From Calvatia gigantea (Eukaryota > Basidiomycota > Agaricomycetes > Agaricales > Lycoperdaceae), in the NCBI GenBank assembly GCA_025093985.1, contig JACAAK010000001.1, positions 1,674,001-1,738,000 on the forward strand: a stretch of DNA of 64,000 nt, read 5' to 3'. The position numbers were made by a program, and so were the translations under genes. Shown in pieces: positions 11,745 through 24,800 of the stretch; positions within the stretch are counted from its first letter, which is position 1; each line of letters starts with the position of its first letter. A model generated the notes under the pieces. It was not told the origin of the DNA. It saw nothing but the letters and a program-made list of their open reading frames with translations, and made no database searches.

Positions 11745-13145
11745 ATGGCTGCGTCGGAAAAGTCCCCGCTCTTGCCGCTAACTTCAAATCTCCCTGGCAA
11801 CAAAAACAAACAGAAATATGTGCTGGTTATACATGGCGGAGCGGGCACTATCACCAGGGAGGGGTCAACACCAAATCAACGGGCAGATTATCGGAAGGCT
11901 CTGAGAAATGCCCTGGAAGTGGTGTGTTGGCGCCGAGGCAAGTATAAGGGCAAGATATTGACATGTTCTTTCCCCGTAGGGACATGATGTTCTTCATAAC
12001 GGTGGTGAGGCCATGGACGCAGTGGTTGCTGCAGCTGCAATTATGGAAGGTGGTGTCATTACTCCGTTCCTTGGGTGAAGGTCCTTATCTCATGTGCTTA
12101 TACAGATTCTCCGTTGTTCAATGCTGGAAAAGGTGCCGTCTTCAACGTGGCCGGCAAGGCAAGCATCCACTCCTTCAAAACGCAGCATGTTGATCAATCT
12201 TATGGTAGAATGAGCTCGAGGCATCCATTATGTTATCCAAACCTCCCGCTTCACACCCTCATATACCCGCAACACGCCGAGGCGTTTCTGCTACTCTGTT
12301 GACCCGCACCAGAAACCCTTCAAAGCTTGTTCGAGCGTTATACCTTGCCTCCGATCAAGTGCCACACCCATTTGTATCTGGGAAAACTGCCGAGGACATC
12401 GGTGCATCTCTCGGACAAACCCTTGTAGACCCATCGTACTTCTATACCGAAAGGCGTTGGAGGGAACATCGTAAGGGACTTGGGCTGCCTGAAGAACCTT
12501 TACCTTACCCTCCCCTTGGCAGTGGTGAGGCACTACTTCCCGACCAATTACCAAAGGGAACAGTTGGTGCTGTAGCGTTGGATATTCGCGGGTGCATAGC
12601 CTGTTTGACGTCGACTGGCGGGCGCACTAACAAACTTGTTGGTCGTATCGGAGATACACCGCATATGGGTTCAGGCTTTTGGGCTGAAGAATGGAAGAGC
12701 CCAAATTCCACTTGGCTGCAGGTGCTCATAAACAAGATAATCACCAGACCCACTGCACTCGGTATTTCTGGTACAGGAGATGGTGATGTGAGGGTCGTTT
12801 CAACTTCTCAGGGCACAATGGATTTGAAGAATCATTATTCTAGTTCTTCATAAGGTTGGCAACGGCAGCTACAATCGCCAGAAGAGTACAATTCAAACAC
12901 GAGTCAATTGGACATGCCGGACAGCATGCTGTGGAAGATCTACTGGAAGATGGGGGTCTGGGAGGTGTCATCATTTTGGACTCGGAAGGAAACGGTAAGC
13001 AAGACCAACCACATCGGATGGAACAAGTCTCACGAAGACATGATTAGTCGCGATGCCTATGAACTCACCTGGGATGTACCGAGGAGTCATACGAGAAGAT
13101 GGCATGCCGACGACCGCCATTTTTTCGGACGAGGAAGTCGCGTAG
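11745..13145 (+). CDS. Isoaspartyl peptidase / L-asparaginase (Ntn hydrolase, type 2)
   Basis: The enzyme self-cleaves and then hydrolyses L-asparagine or beta-aspartyl peptides. After splicing, the blocks are 'YVLVIHGGAGTI', 'GHDVLHNGGEAMDAVVAAA', 'SPLFNAGKGAVFNVAGK', 'NELEASIML', 'KGTVGAVALD' (the Thr is the expected autocatalytic nucleophile), 'GGRTNKLVGRIGDTP', 'GTGDGDFFIRLATA' and a final 'GMYRGVIREDG' with stop at 13143-13145. One intron, 12159-12208, needs a GC donor (aag|gcaagc...ggtag|aat); it is 50 nt, so reading through it would break the frame. The intron before FFIRLATA runs from gtgagg (about 12787) to ttctag. About 340 residues matches eukaryotic members. The start is the ATG at 11745. 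Confidence 0.87.
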
Positions 13146-13503
13146 GACCACGTCGTTCGAGCGAGGCACTTACCTGCACACACAATGTTCGTAAAACGTA
13201 CTCGCTAAAAATATCACTCGCTTGTACTTTTCCCATAGGTTGTACGTGATTCTGTATATGGAAGTTAGAAAAGAGTCGCTGATTTTGGATGTTGTTGCCG
13301 GCCAGAAAAACAATGAACTGAGTACAAGGACGGCACTGGTCGAGGCCGCCTTTTAAGCCTTATCTGTGGGGGGAGGGACCCAGATTCTGCCTTTGCTTTG
13401 CAGAGGAAGAGGACAAACCTGCCTTTCCCTCGGCCCTTACCCTTGACGACTTCGCCTGTGTATTTTGATATCTGCTCGCGATATCCTGACCTGACACACG
13501 ACT
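13146..13503. other. Intergenic, asparaginase to receptor
   Basis: This is the 358-bp spacer between tandem genes. It should contain the asparaginase 3' UTR and the receptor promoter. I looked here for a small farnesylated-pheromone precursor ending in a CaaX box and found none on either strand. Confidence 0.5.
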
Positions 13504-15420
13504 ATGACAGCTTCTAATCGTGCATTTTCGGCACTTTCGTTCATCTCTTTCGTTTTTTCGTTCATTCCTTTGACATGGCATTTGGAGGGTAAGTCGTCAT
13601 TGACATCCGCTTCTGGGCTGCGTCTGATGAGCCATTCTCCCATAGCATGGAACACAGGAACTTGTATCTATATGGGATGGATAGGCTTAGGTTCTCTCTT
13701 CCTCTTCATCAACTCTGTCGTCTGGGACGGCAACGCAATAAACTGGGCCCCCGTTTACTGTGATATCGTCACTAAGTTTCTCATTGGGCTCTCTGTCAGT
13801 ATCCCCGCCGCCGCACTGTGTATCAACAGGCGGTTATACCATATAGTCAGAGTGACGAGTGTTACGAGGACTATCTCTGAAGTAAGTCGCAAACTATTTT
13901 TGTATGGCCGTTGGCGGTGTTGATCGAATGTTTGATCAGAAACGGAGGGGCGTGTTTGTCGACCTAGGGATTGGCGTAGGAATTCCAATCATTGTTATGA
14001 TCCTTCGTGAGTCCGTTAAACAACAAAATTACAATCGACTACTAAGAATATAATCCCAGATGTTGTTGTCCAAGGCCACCGTTTCGATATTTACGAAGAC
14101 GTGGGGTGTATGCCAACAATTTATAACACGCCTCTTGCGTACGCACTCGTCCTCGGACCGACTCTCGGGCTTGCCATCATTGCTTGCGTTTATTCCGTCC
14201 TCGCCATTCTTTCCCTCAGGCGCAATTACGTCCAGTTCCAAAAACTTCTTTCGTTGAATGGCACAAACTCGGCCACTGCTAGCCGGTATATTAGGCTGAT
14301 GTGTTTGGCGGGCTTGGAGGCGATGTTAGACGTGCCAGTCAATCTATACGTCATTATTGCCGCCGCCAAGAGGGGAGTTGAACCATGGGTATCTTGGGAT
14401 GAAACACATTTTGGTATGTCCTCTGGGTCGCTGTCTCTCTGGTGCGATGAAGCTAATGACGTGCAATCAGAGTTCAATAGGGTCGAGCAGGTCCCAGCTC
14501 TCCTCTGGCGTGAGAGCCCCGAAGTCAACTTCAGCCTGGAGCGCACTCGGTGGACGGTCATCATCTGCGGTTTCATCTTCTTTGCGTTCTTTGGATTTGC
14601 AGACGAGGCGATGAAAAATTACAAAATCGCCTTTAACTTTGTTGCGCGCAGGTTTGGGTGGAGACCCGTTGGTACCGCTGGTGCCCCTCCCACTGGTCAT
14701 AGCGCAAGAAGCCTGAATGGTATCAACAATAGCAACTTGAAGAGGGCTGAGGGTAGGACTGGAGGTGGAGATGAAAAGAAAGGGGTACTGTTACGCGGAA
14801 ACGGAACAGAGAGCTGGATGAACACGTTTGACGCCTTTGCGAACAGGGTCAAATTAACTTTCTTGCAGTCCTCGAGCAACACTTCGTTCTCTGAACAACC
14901 AACCACTGGCTCTCATACGGGAAATGCAATCATCATGGATAGGGGGCGTCCTGTTTACATATCAACGGAGATGGTACAAAAACGTGATACAGAGTCCGCA
15001 AGTATTTTCACTTCGTTGACTGAATTCAGCTATGTCGCCCCAAGTTCTGAGTCGTCGTCTTACGCGACTCATCAGAAAGACCTTTCGGGGTCTAAATGTG
15101 CGGCAGATCTGGATGGAGAAAAGATAGACGTGGGTTGTGGTGATTTTCAACCAGATTTTAAGCCGTCAGCTATGCCTTGCTCCCCTCCGCCGCCACCCGT
15201 CCCGCCAAAAGATTTGCCCTACTCCAACCCGGGGCCCTCGGTAGCGACCCTCCCACTTGTTGTACATCCCCTCATGCCGAGCCGAACTCCACCTAAACAA
15301 ACGGTGCCGACTTCTGTCTCTGTCTCACCCACGCCAAATGGGTCCTTCCTTGACCTCAGCATATCCGAACTCGAGATGGCACCAGTCCGAGGCGCCCATT
15401 CAGCGGACAACCGTGTTTGA
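13504..15420 (+). CDS. STE3-type pheromone receptor (GPCR)
   Basis: A seven-helix receptor for lipopeptide mating pheromones, or a receptor-like paralogue. Exons join at 'TWHLE|AWNTG', 'RTISE|KRRG', 'MIL|HVVVQG' and 'DETHF|EFNR', all with GT...AG introns near 50-60 nt. Hydrophobic segments include 'SALSFISFVFSFIPL', 'MGWIGLGSLFLFINSVVW', 'FLIGLSVSIPAAALCI', 'LGIGVGIPIIVMIL', 'ALVLGPTLGLAIIACVYSV' and 'WTVIICGFIFFAFFGFA'. The conserved STE3 pieces are 'PLTWH-EAWN', 'CDIVTKFLIG', 'GHRFDIYEDVGC' and 'SRYIRLMCLAG'. A long cytoplasmic tail (about 250 residues) is Ser/Pro-rich with a PPPPVPPKDLP stretch. About 570 residues. Basidiomycete B mating loci carry such genes, but so do genomes outside the locus, and no pheromone precursor is visible nearby. 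Confidence 0.88.
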
Positions 15421-15719
15421 CATGGACATAAATGTACTATTTTTTACAGATCAGCCCCCTTCGCCCCTCATTTTCTTTCTTTCCTTCTTTCACTTTGGGA
15501 CCGCTGGTTCCGAACTTCCGTTGACATTGACAGATGTAGCCATAGCCCACACAATTAGTATAGAGCAGAGATGAACAATCCATAATCACATTCCTCTTCG
15601 CGTGGCAGGTGACTGGTTTCTCGGGCCTTGCGGAGTAATTAGAGACATTCCGCATCAGAAGGCCTGAGACATGTGAAACTCAAAGAAAATAGAACACCCA
15701 GATAAATACATGATTGTGC

Positions 15720-17256
15720 TCAAGAAGGCGGAGAAATGGAAGATTTGGAGAGGGCAGCCCGAAGACGTTGTCTGAGGGGGCTTTCCGGATCGGGTGCAAC
15801 AGTTGCAGAAGAGGAAGATGGTGGGGGAGGAAGTACTTCTAGTGATTGTGTTTTTGGCTCGGAGAAACTAGAAGTGATTAGCGAGGTCGGCAGTGATTTC
15901 TGTTGCACAGATGTTGATACATGGCGAGGATTCTGGACACCAAGCTCGCCTGACCCGACAACTTCGACGGCTTCGGTAACAACCCCAATGCGGGTCCAAC
16001 GTCTGTAGCGAGTGTACTATGAATGGAAAGAATGAGACAAGGAGTGGGACAGGAGTGATGAATGTGGTCACCTTGCCCAGCCCTCCACGATGGGACTGGT
16101 TTTCCCACTTATTGTCACCGTATACCCAGCCATCCGGGTCTGTAGAGAATTCTCCAGAGTCATTCTGATCGGTGTTGTCCAACGAGACTGCATCCGTGTC
16201 AGCAGGGGGAGGGGCTGACAAGGAAGCGGACGGAGAGGCGGCAGATTGCTCTTTAAATTTGCTTGCAGCCGCCTTGAGGAGGCGGTTACCACTAATTGCA
16301 GCAGAAGAGGGCTGGGCGGAAGGGGACGGGTCGTCTATCGCGGGAGGGGCCCGCTCAATACGTGAGAGGGGGGACCCCTCTTTGCGAACAGTGAGCCTCC
16401 ATTCTGATTCTTCCCACCTCCAGGTTGCGGTGCGTTTAATTCTGGATTTGCCATCCGGAGAAGGTAAATATATAGTCGCGGGATCAGGCAGCGTAAAAGC
16501 ATTTGGAGGAGATACAGGATGAAGGGAGGGAGAGGACCAGGAAGGTCGTTCCGAAGGCAGGAGGGCTGCAGTCCAGTCGAGGCCCATCCACCAGCGTTGA
16601 TTCTCGTAGATAGTGAAGAGGAAGCGGAGGGAGGGGACAGGAGAGGGTGTCGTAGGTGTGGGTTGATTAGATACTACATACTTGGGTAAATGTTGGCCTG
16701 TAAGGAAAGCTTGGATGCGGTAGAGACATGTGCGGACAAACGCGCTTCGCCAAAGAAGTGAACGAAGAAGGCCTGCCCATGGAGCTCTGTGAGTTAAAAC
16801 GACGGTGCCAATGACAGCGAAAATAACGCGCGCTGGGACAAAATAGGTGAAGACCAACCACGGGACAGTGAGGATGGCCGTGGCGCGCAGGACGGTGGTA
16901 GGAGGTAGCGGGATGGAGGTGGTTCGTTCTGGGAGTGCACTGCGTAATGCAATAAGATCAGCAACAGCGGTCTGCAGCACACTTTCTGTCACCAGTAGCG
17001 GAGTCCCTCGACGATAGGTAGTCCATATGAGCAGAAGAGCGGTGACTAGCGGGAGTGCATAGCGGAAAAGTACGGGAGCTGCGAGACAAAGAAGCCACCA
17101 GCACGCGAGTGCAAGCCAGGACGAATACCAGTCGTCCGACCACCCAACCAGACGTACGATGCGAGCTGCAACGGTCAGAAGCGGAGAAAGATTGACGAGC
17201 GCGTCAGTGAGGGGCTGGGGAACGCTGTCGACGAACCGAACGAGGACGTCGACCAT
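15720..17256 (-). CDS. Peroxisomal membrane peroxin with dysferlin domain (Pex23/24/30-like)
   Basis: The N-terminal half carries several hydrophobic segments ('LALACWWLLCLAAPVLFRYA', 'ALPLVTALLLIWTTY', 'TAILTVPWLVFTYF', 'VIFAVIGTVVL'), as in the fungal Pex24p/Pex28-32 family. This family controls peroxisome number and ER-peroxisome contacts. The dysferlin N motif is 'RFLFTIYENQRWWMGLDWT' plus 'ATWRWEESEWRLTV'. The C motif is 'DPDGWVYGDNKWEN', continuing after an intron (16018-16072 region, gtgacc...catag) as 'KYTRYRRWTRIGVV'. A Pro/Ser-rich tail ends at the TGA, 15720-15722. About 490 residues. The start is the ATG at 17254-17256. It is divergent from GPI18 with a 73-bp gap. Which member of the peroxin family it matches cannot be told by eye. 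Confidence 0.82.
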
Positions 17257-17329
17257 GACGTTGGAGACTGTTTGGTGAGTTGCGCGTTAGTTTTATTCAA
17301 ACGTCCTTTGGCGTGTGATATTCGGTGGC
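17257..17329. promoter_or_regulatory. Very short divergent promoter, peroxin / GPI18
   Basis: The two ATGs are separated by 73 bp, which must contain both transcription starts unless transcripts begin inside the opposite coding region. Confidence 0.5.
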
Positions 17330-18503
17330 ATGTTCGCTCTCCAGATCCTCGCATCTCGCCTCTTCTACTTCGTCGTCGCCCTCGCTGCACAGACCGTCGT
17401 AGCACCATTTGACGCGTCTGCAGACAACACCCACAGTTTCACAACACGCTGGGATGTTCTCCATTTCAAAGACATTGCGGAAAATGGCTATCGCTGGGAA
17501 CACCAATATGCTTTCCTCCCCGCCGTCCCCGTCCTTCTCCGTCATTTCTCCCCTTTCGCTCTTGTTCTCCTCAATCTTGCCTTGGCGTATGATTCAACGC
17601 TGATTCTTTACAAGCTTTCCCTGCACCACCTTGGTAGACAGGACATCTCGCGTCTTACCGCTCTCCTGTCGCTACTTCCCTCCAGCCCAATGGCGCTCTA
17701 CTTTGCACCTTATACAGAGGCGTTCTTTACTTATTTTTCTTACCGCGGTTGGTACTTAAGCAAACAGTGTTGTTATTTTTTTTCTGACTTGAGTTGTAGG
17801 AATGCTTTGTTGTACACAACGACAATGGTTCCGAGCAACACTCTTCTTTACTCTCGCGTCGACATTCCGCTCAAACGGCATCTTCCTCGCTGGGTTCGTC
17901 ATCTGGGGCGTCATTTTTCCATACCTTGAGCAAAAGCGGTTCCCACCTTTCTTGGACCTGTGCACGGTTATCATCTCATCCGCCCTAATTCTCTCTCCTT
18001 TCATCGCCCACAATGCCTTTGCCTACCGTGACTTTTGCCTCCCTTCTGCTCCTCCAATATGGTGCTCGGGCTTTGTGCCGCTCATCTACAACTACGTCCA
18101 ATCTGTATACTGGAACACAGGCCTGTTCAGATACTGGACCCTCGCCCAGCTTCCCAACTTCCTCATCGCTCTCCCTCCTCTTTTCGTCCTGTTGTCCTAT
18201 TCGCTTCAATACCTCTGGCAGTCCATTTCTGGCTTCGAGAGGTCTATGGACCCCTTCTTCAATTCTTCGATCGCCCCTCACGCTATCCACGCCCTTCTCA
18301 TGTCCTGTATCCTTCTATTTGCCTCTCATACGCAAATTGTTCTTCGACTTGCTCCTTCCATGCCTTTCACGTATTGGGCCGCCGCATACATCCTGACCCA
18401 TTCCAAAACTCACCCTTTTGCTGCCCGTGCTTGGGTTACCTGGGCTCTGGTGTGGAGCGTTGTCTCCGTCATCCTCTGGGTCGCTTTCCTTCCTCCTGCG
18501 TAA
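17330..18503 (+). CDS. GPI18: GPI mannosyltransferase 2 (Gpi18/PIG-V)
   Basis: Adds the second mannose to the GPI anchor precursor in the ER lumen. It is a polytopic membrane protein with the luminal 'RWDVLHFKDIAENGYRWEHQ' motif (WD and H/F residues of the PIG-V active site), 'FLPAVPVLLR', 'PYTEAFFTYFSYRGM', 'TFRSNGIFLAGFVIWG' and 'WCSGFVPLIYNYVQSVYWN', then 'GLFRYWTLAQLPNFL'. One intron, starting gttggt and ending tgtag at about 17800, joins ...SYR-G to MLCCTQRQW in frame. About 374 residues, slightly shorter than yeast Gpi18. The start is the first in-frame ATG, at 17330 (MFALQILASRLFYF), which begins directly with a membrane segment. Confidence 0.9.
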
Positions 18504-18808
18504 AATGTACTCCATAAATTGTACCTGGAACAAATGCAATTTCTTCGGTTTCTCCTCGGCAGCCCATCTTTTGTCATATACTATTTCCTTGCCTCGCGGT
18601 AATAAACATTCAAATTCAAATACAAACTTTGCCCAACGGTTCAAAGTAACCAACTCATATCATTACAGTCCTTTCGTAACTACAATTGAATGGGTAAGCA
18701 CGAGATCTCATTATAAAATGAATTGTCAACATGAGATGAAAGAAAATCACCAACAGAAAAAAGGTTACTAACGGAGTATGTCATTGATACGTCAGGGACT
18801 GTCTTTTG

Positions 18809-21800
18809 TTACGAAGTGGGGTCTGAAGGCGCTTCGTCCGAGGACTTTGCGGGTGATGTTGGTGTCGATACGGCTTGAGAAGGCGGCGCCACAGTTGCAG
18901 CCTGTGTTGTAACCTTTGGAGCCGCAGCTGTCGTTGGTGTTGGAACCTCAGCATTCTTCCCATCAACACTTGTAGTCTCTCTGGCGGCAGGCGCAGAACC
19001 CTTCGTTGTCGTCGGATCGCCATCACCACCACTATTACCTACACTGGTACTGGAGCTAGCACCTGGATTCATAGACATAGTCTTCGAAGCCAGAGCAGAC
19101 GAGACCACTGTTGAGTTTGGATGTGGACCCAAGATCTCCTTCGCCTTTTGCAACAACCCATCTACCGTCATTTTCGCTCCACCGAGAGTAAGCACGAGAT
19201 CATATGTCGTCGGCACACCCTTCTGCTCCAATTTCAACCACGGAATTTGATAACCACCAGGCCCGCCGATCCTCACAGTGTTGGCGGCACTGATGTCCAA
19301 CATTTGTCTGGGAATGATGTCAAGGGAAGCGATCGCACCCTGCGTTAACAGGACATTTGGGAATAGGCCAGACCCAACGGTCTGTCCGGCGGGAATTATG
19401 AACGAGTCAAAACGCTGCCCGAAGGCTGCGTATATGATACCATCCAATCCAGAATCAGCCTGCACGAACTCAATAACCATGTCCGTATCAAGCGGATTTT
19501 GGACAGAGAACTCGACGGAGACAAGATTGGTAACAAGCGAATCGAGAGTAATGATGACGTGTGCACTGGCAATAATAGCCGGATGGTTCAGACCCGTGAG
19601 GCTTGTTGAGAGGGTAACTCCGTCAAGCGCAGGTTGAAGCGAGCCAAAAGGTGAGCTTTGGGTGTCTCCGTCGATCGTGAGGTCAAGATTATTCCCGGTT
19701 TGGATGAATTGCGTGAGGAAGCCTTGGGCGACCGTATCGTTGGCGTTGTCGGGCTCGTAGTGGAATTCGGCAGCCACTGAGTTTTCGCCAGGAACCAGGT
19801 TAAATTCCTATGCATGGCTGAATACCATGAACTGTGATAATAATGCGTTTACTCACGTTAATCACAGCGCGCCCGATCTTCGTTTCCTGGAATAGGACGG
19901 GTAACGAAACGTCCACAGTGTTGAGCGAGATATTTGATGGATTCTCCAACGTGGTTGTCAGTGGTGAGATTATGTACTCGCTTCCACCTTCACCTCCGCT
20001 TCCGGTCACGGACACATTACTCAACGTAGCCCGGTGGCCGAATGACCCAATGCCCTTCAAGCCCGACACGACGTCAATGGGAATGCCGGTAATTGGGACA
20101 TTACCAATTGAAGTTTTGGCGGTAACGTCAGCCGAACCTTTCAAGTTGATATCGACCGAGGTCATCAAGGTCGCCCCCGCGAACACTTGACTAAATCCAT
20201 CATTATTAAGAGACTTCAGTGGTTGGTTCTCGAACGAGATAACCAGATCAACGGTATTCCCTGTAGATACACCACTAGTGACCGCTTGCTTGGGAAGATC
20301 GAGCTAAACAGGGAGGAAAAATCAGAGGGGCTGCCACATCACCTCAAGAAAATAAGCCATACCAGAGCAACGTCGACCCCACGCAAGTTAAGGATAAGAG
20401 ACTGAGCCGCTTCAACCACTTGGAGGGCGAACCCAAATGGATTCGCGTATTGAGCCACGGTGTTTTTAGAACTAGCGGGGGGGGCAAACGCTTGATCGGC
20501 CGTCCGTATGGTGACTTCTAAGTCGTTCAACTGGATAGCCTTGATGACATCAAATTTATGCCCGGGGAGAATTACGTCCAGCGAAAGCGTCTTAAACGCA
20601 GTGCTCAACCAGATAACGGGTCCATCCGCACCGGGTGGTTGTACACTGTCACCACGAGTCTGGAGTGTAGTATTGTGGCCTGCCAAAAACTCAGAGAAGA
20701 GTTTTCCAATGACTTCCAAATCCTTTCCACTTTGGGGAACAATGCGACCGGAGAGATGCGTCTTTGTGACTGCCTGGGGCCGGAGAGTGAGATTATCAGC
20801 AGCAAGGGCTAGTAGTATGTCAGTAGGCTGGAACCAACAATAGTTCAGATAACTTACGACCAACCAAAACATCCTGGAAAAAGGCCTGGAAGGTAACATG
20901 CCCAAGCTCGATAGCAAGCTCTGAGAGAATCTTAATAAACGCACAACTGGTGGTGTTCACTGGTACTCACGGGCTGGAGAAGGAATCATGGCATCCGTCT
21001 CGACATGGATACCGCCAGCCGGGTCGTCCGATGGCAGCTGGAAGTTCGCAATAGATACACCGGGAAGGTTGTTGAATGCCTTGAAGGAAACCGACTTTTC
21101 AAGGACGACATTGTCAAAGATAGTCCCAAGAGCTCGGAGACGAAGTTTGTTGGTGGATATTGTCCATTCAAATTGCTGACTGTGCAATAAGAACTCAGCG
21201 AAGGCAGTAAAATCACCTTGATTTGTGATGGTCAAATGGCCCTTCGCTTGATAGTCAGGAACACCATCGTCTGCGGCTCCACAAATGGCAGGAAGGCTAA
21301 TTTCAGCGATCTGCTTTCCCTGCCATGTGACCGTCACGGGGTCGACAAACTCGATAAGCGCATCAAGAGGTCCGACATTAGTCAAGGATCCCTTCAGGGA
21401 CAAATCAAAACCATCATTCCTGATATTGCTTATGTCTGCCTCTGTAAACGCCAATACTGACCCATCCACGAGGTGTTGTGCGACAGGACCGGCAACGGCT
21501 CCAATCAAGAATAGTGCAGTTTCGTCCGTGATCGCGGGGACAGATTTTTGGGCAAACGCCAAATCTGTTGCAAAATCGTCGAGCCTTGCCCCGGTATCGA
21601 CATCAAGGTCGACTTGAAGATGTGCGAGTGATTTGAGGATGGCACCAGCAGCGTCAAACTGGTGGCCGCTGACACACGTGGGCTTCGACTCATCGACGGT
21701 AGTTTTGACAGGCGGCTTGAAGTCTGGGTTGTCCAAAACAAACTGGAATAATCCATCTAGTGGACCGAGGCTCACTCCGTTCTGGGCGGAAGCTTGCCGA

Positions 21801-24800
21801 AGAAGCGAAATGATAGCAACGGGGTCCAAATTAAAATTGAAGGGTAGAGGGGGAGAGGTGATCTCGCTATGACCTTCTGCGGAGATGGGGTGGGCGGACG
21901 CATCTATGTCAGGAACACTTCCGAGTGAGATACCGTGGAAGGAGGCTTTGGCCCCCACGCGAACGAGGTTGATGCTGGCAGTGAAAGGATTAGAGAGCGT
22001 AAAAGTTGTAGTCGCATCTCCAGTGTCAACGATGTTAATGGGGAAGGAAAGTGACACGCTTGAGATCAGAGTGTGATTGAGTGCGGGGATTGTGACAGGG
22101 GAGAGGTGAATTTGTGAGAGAGCTTGCTGGAGCGACTCGATATTCGTAGCGCCTGCGCTCCCAACAATAGCGGTATCGACGTTAACGCCTTGTAAGAAGT
22201 TCTGTAGCAAAACACGACCAGCTGAAACAGCGTCTCCTTGTGGAGCAAAGTGCACATCAATAGCCGGGATCATCTCGCCAGGGGTGATCACCATGTCCTG
22301 GATGTTCGCAGTCCCTATGGTGTGGTCTTGGAACTGAAGATCAAATGCTACATCACCCGTCCCGATCGTCAAGTTACTGGGATTGAAAAGCGTGCTGTCG
22401 ACCTTGATCAATAAAAAGTCAGAAAAACCATGATTGACGTCCAGATTTTTGACGATGACGGGCCTGGTGGCGAGACCTTGCAGTCCTGCGATGTTGGTAT
22501 CGACATTGAAAGAAATACCACTAAGAGAGAGGAGTCCTACGGCCGTATGCGCGTCAGTATTCGCAGTGCCGGAGAGCCTGACCGTTTGCATCGCCCCCAC
22601 AGTCGTAGCAGCAAGGAACTGCTCAAAAATGGAATGATCCTCATTAAAAACACCCAAGGGAACATCCTCGAAATTGAGGTGAATAATCCGGTTCTCTACA
22701 TCAGTGCGACTGGGGCCCTTTGGGATTGCAAGGCGGGCGAACGGTGTCGTGTCGAGGCCAAGGTCTATTGTTTGTTCTAGAGCTGTGATATCGATGGGAA
22801 AGCCAAACGGTAACGTAAACGCTGCATCTGTTGATCGGCTACTCGTAGAGGGTTTAAATGCAGAAGCCTCCGTGAATCTGAGATCCATTTGGTTGAGGGT
22901 GATTGATCTTATTATGTTCTGAGGCCCCCGGTCTGGGAGAATCGTCCCAACTCGGAGGGCTTTGATGCCTTCATTCAACCAGGTGACCTAACGGGAGGAT
23001 TAGGCACTTTAACACATGCTCTGGGAGTGCTGGCTCACAGTGCTGGGTCCTGCACTTGCGCCCTCGACCATAACGTCACTTGGCTTTCCAGCCACAAAAT
23101 TGTTGAAAATTTGAGAAACCTCAGCAAGGCCACCTGTTGAGTCCTGGGGAACCAGGCGGCCAACAAGCGACATATTGGAAGTCGAGCGAGGGGCAAGAGT
23201 GACTCCACCAGATGCGGCGACTGGAGCAATCATCGTATTTCCAGAGAAGGTGTTAAAGCCGAGTGAGTTGAGCTGGATACCAACATCGGAAGGCTGCCGG
23301 ACACATGAGTCAAGGTGAATGTTGAAAGGGATATACACACATTGGTAGCGGAAGCTTCCAGAGTAAGGTGTATACCGCCTTCTGGGTCATCGTGCGGAAG
23401 ATCAAAGGTTTTGATTTTTACACCATCCTTCAACCCATTGAAGCCCTTCAGATTAACCTGCTTTGCAGGGAACAAGATACCTGGGACGTCGATTCCAAGG
23501 GCGTTGACTACACACGGGTATGATCAGTTTGATGGGTGTGGAGCCATCAGAAGCAGAGCGTTTACCCGTTAAATTCTTTCCGGATATTTCCCAGTCAAAT
23601 GATTCTTCTGTAAGCAGAGTCTATGAACACTAGTAAATAACGCAATCGTTCGGAAGACAAAAAAAAGTTATATGACCTTGGTAAATTCAGCCAGGGCTCC
23701 AACGGAGATTACATTAAAGGTCGAGGCAGCGTCGAGGGTAGCACCTACGTCCCCGACGACTTGTATAGCCCCCATCTTGATGTTACCCAAGGTATTACCC
23801 TGCCACGCGACGTCTAGGCCTGAGGGGAAGCTGATTTGGGCGTTGACTGCATTGGGAGGTAATTACCATTTGGCAGTGGAAGGAAAATGTGAACGACTTA
23901 CATGGTCCCGCGTTAGAAATGCTACCACGTAGCTGGGTACCTGAAGTGATAATGACTAAATATTCGCCGAAAGCTGATGCAAGACATTGCCCACCAAACT
24001 CTTCTTCCTCCGGGTCAGTAATCATCACAGTTTCAATCCTAAGAGAGAGATGAGTGAGTAGGGCCACCCAACAGGAATCTAGGCTAACCCTAATCCAGCG
24101 CCGGATACGATTCTCTCTACGATGGGCTGAGCAAGTACAGGAAGAATGAGATTGAGAGTTTCGTCCGTAGCTGTCGGAACGGCCGTCTGGGTATATTGAA
24201 GGACGGTTTTGTAATCGCCTAATGTAAACAAAGTAAAAAATCATCGCGTGGAGATTAGTAAAATAATTACCAATTGAAACCTCAGAGGTTAGTTGAACAT
24301 CGGACTGGAGTTTTTTGAATGCAGCTTGGACAAAAGTGGGAAGATTAAAGCCACTGTGTGAGGTAGCTCGGTCATCGTCTTGTGAGCGTCAATAAGAGAG
24401 GAGACACTTACATAAAGTCACCAGCATCCTGGCGCTTGGCTGGCGCTTGGCCTGTAGTTTTCAAGTATTGGATTCCCCCAAGGCTAACAATTCCGTCCAA
24501 GGGGGTAGGATCCAAACCGGCCTCAACAGCCAGTGCGCGCGTCACGGTAAATAATGCTGCAGGATCGAAATTCATGTTAAGTTCGAGTTCAGGAGACTGC
24601 GTCGTAGAAAGCGGGGCCGATCTGAAGTCGGTGTTTGTTTCGATTACGCCCAAGGGGATGCCATGGGAAGTAACAGTAGAGGAGATCTTGGTGATGTGAA
24701 GGGGAGCAGTAAATGGATTATTCAAGAACACGGTAACATGGCTGATATTATTTTCCCGCCCAGTTGTTGGGAGAACTGGCAATAACAGTCAGGACATGTC

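Noticed and set aside
17315..17329. Earlier start for GPI18 at 17315
   Set aside because: The codon is GTG; the in-frame ATG is at 17330.
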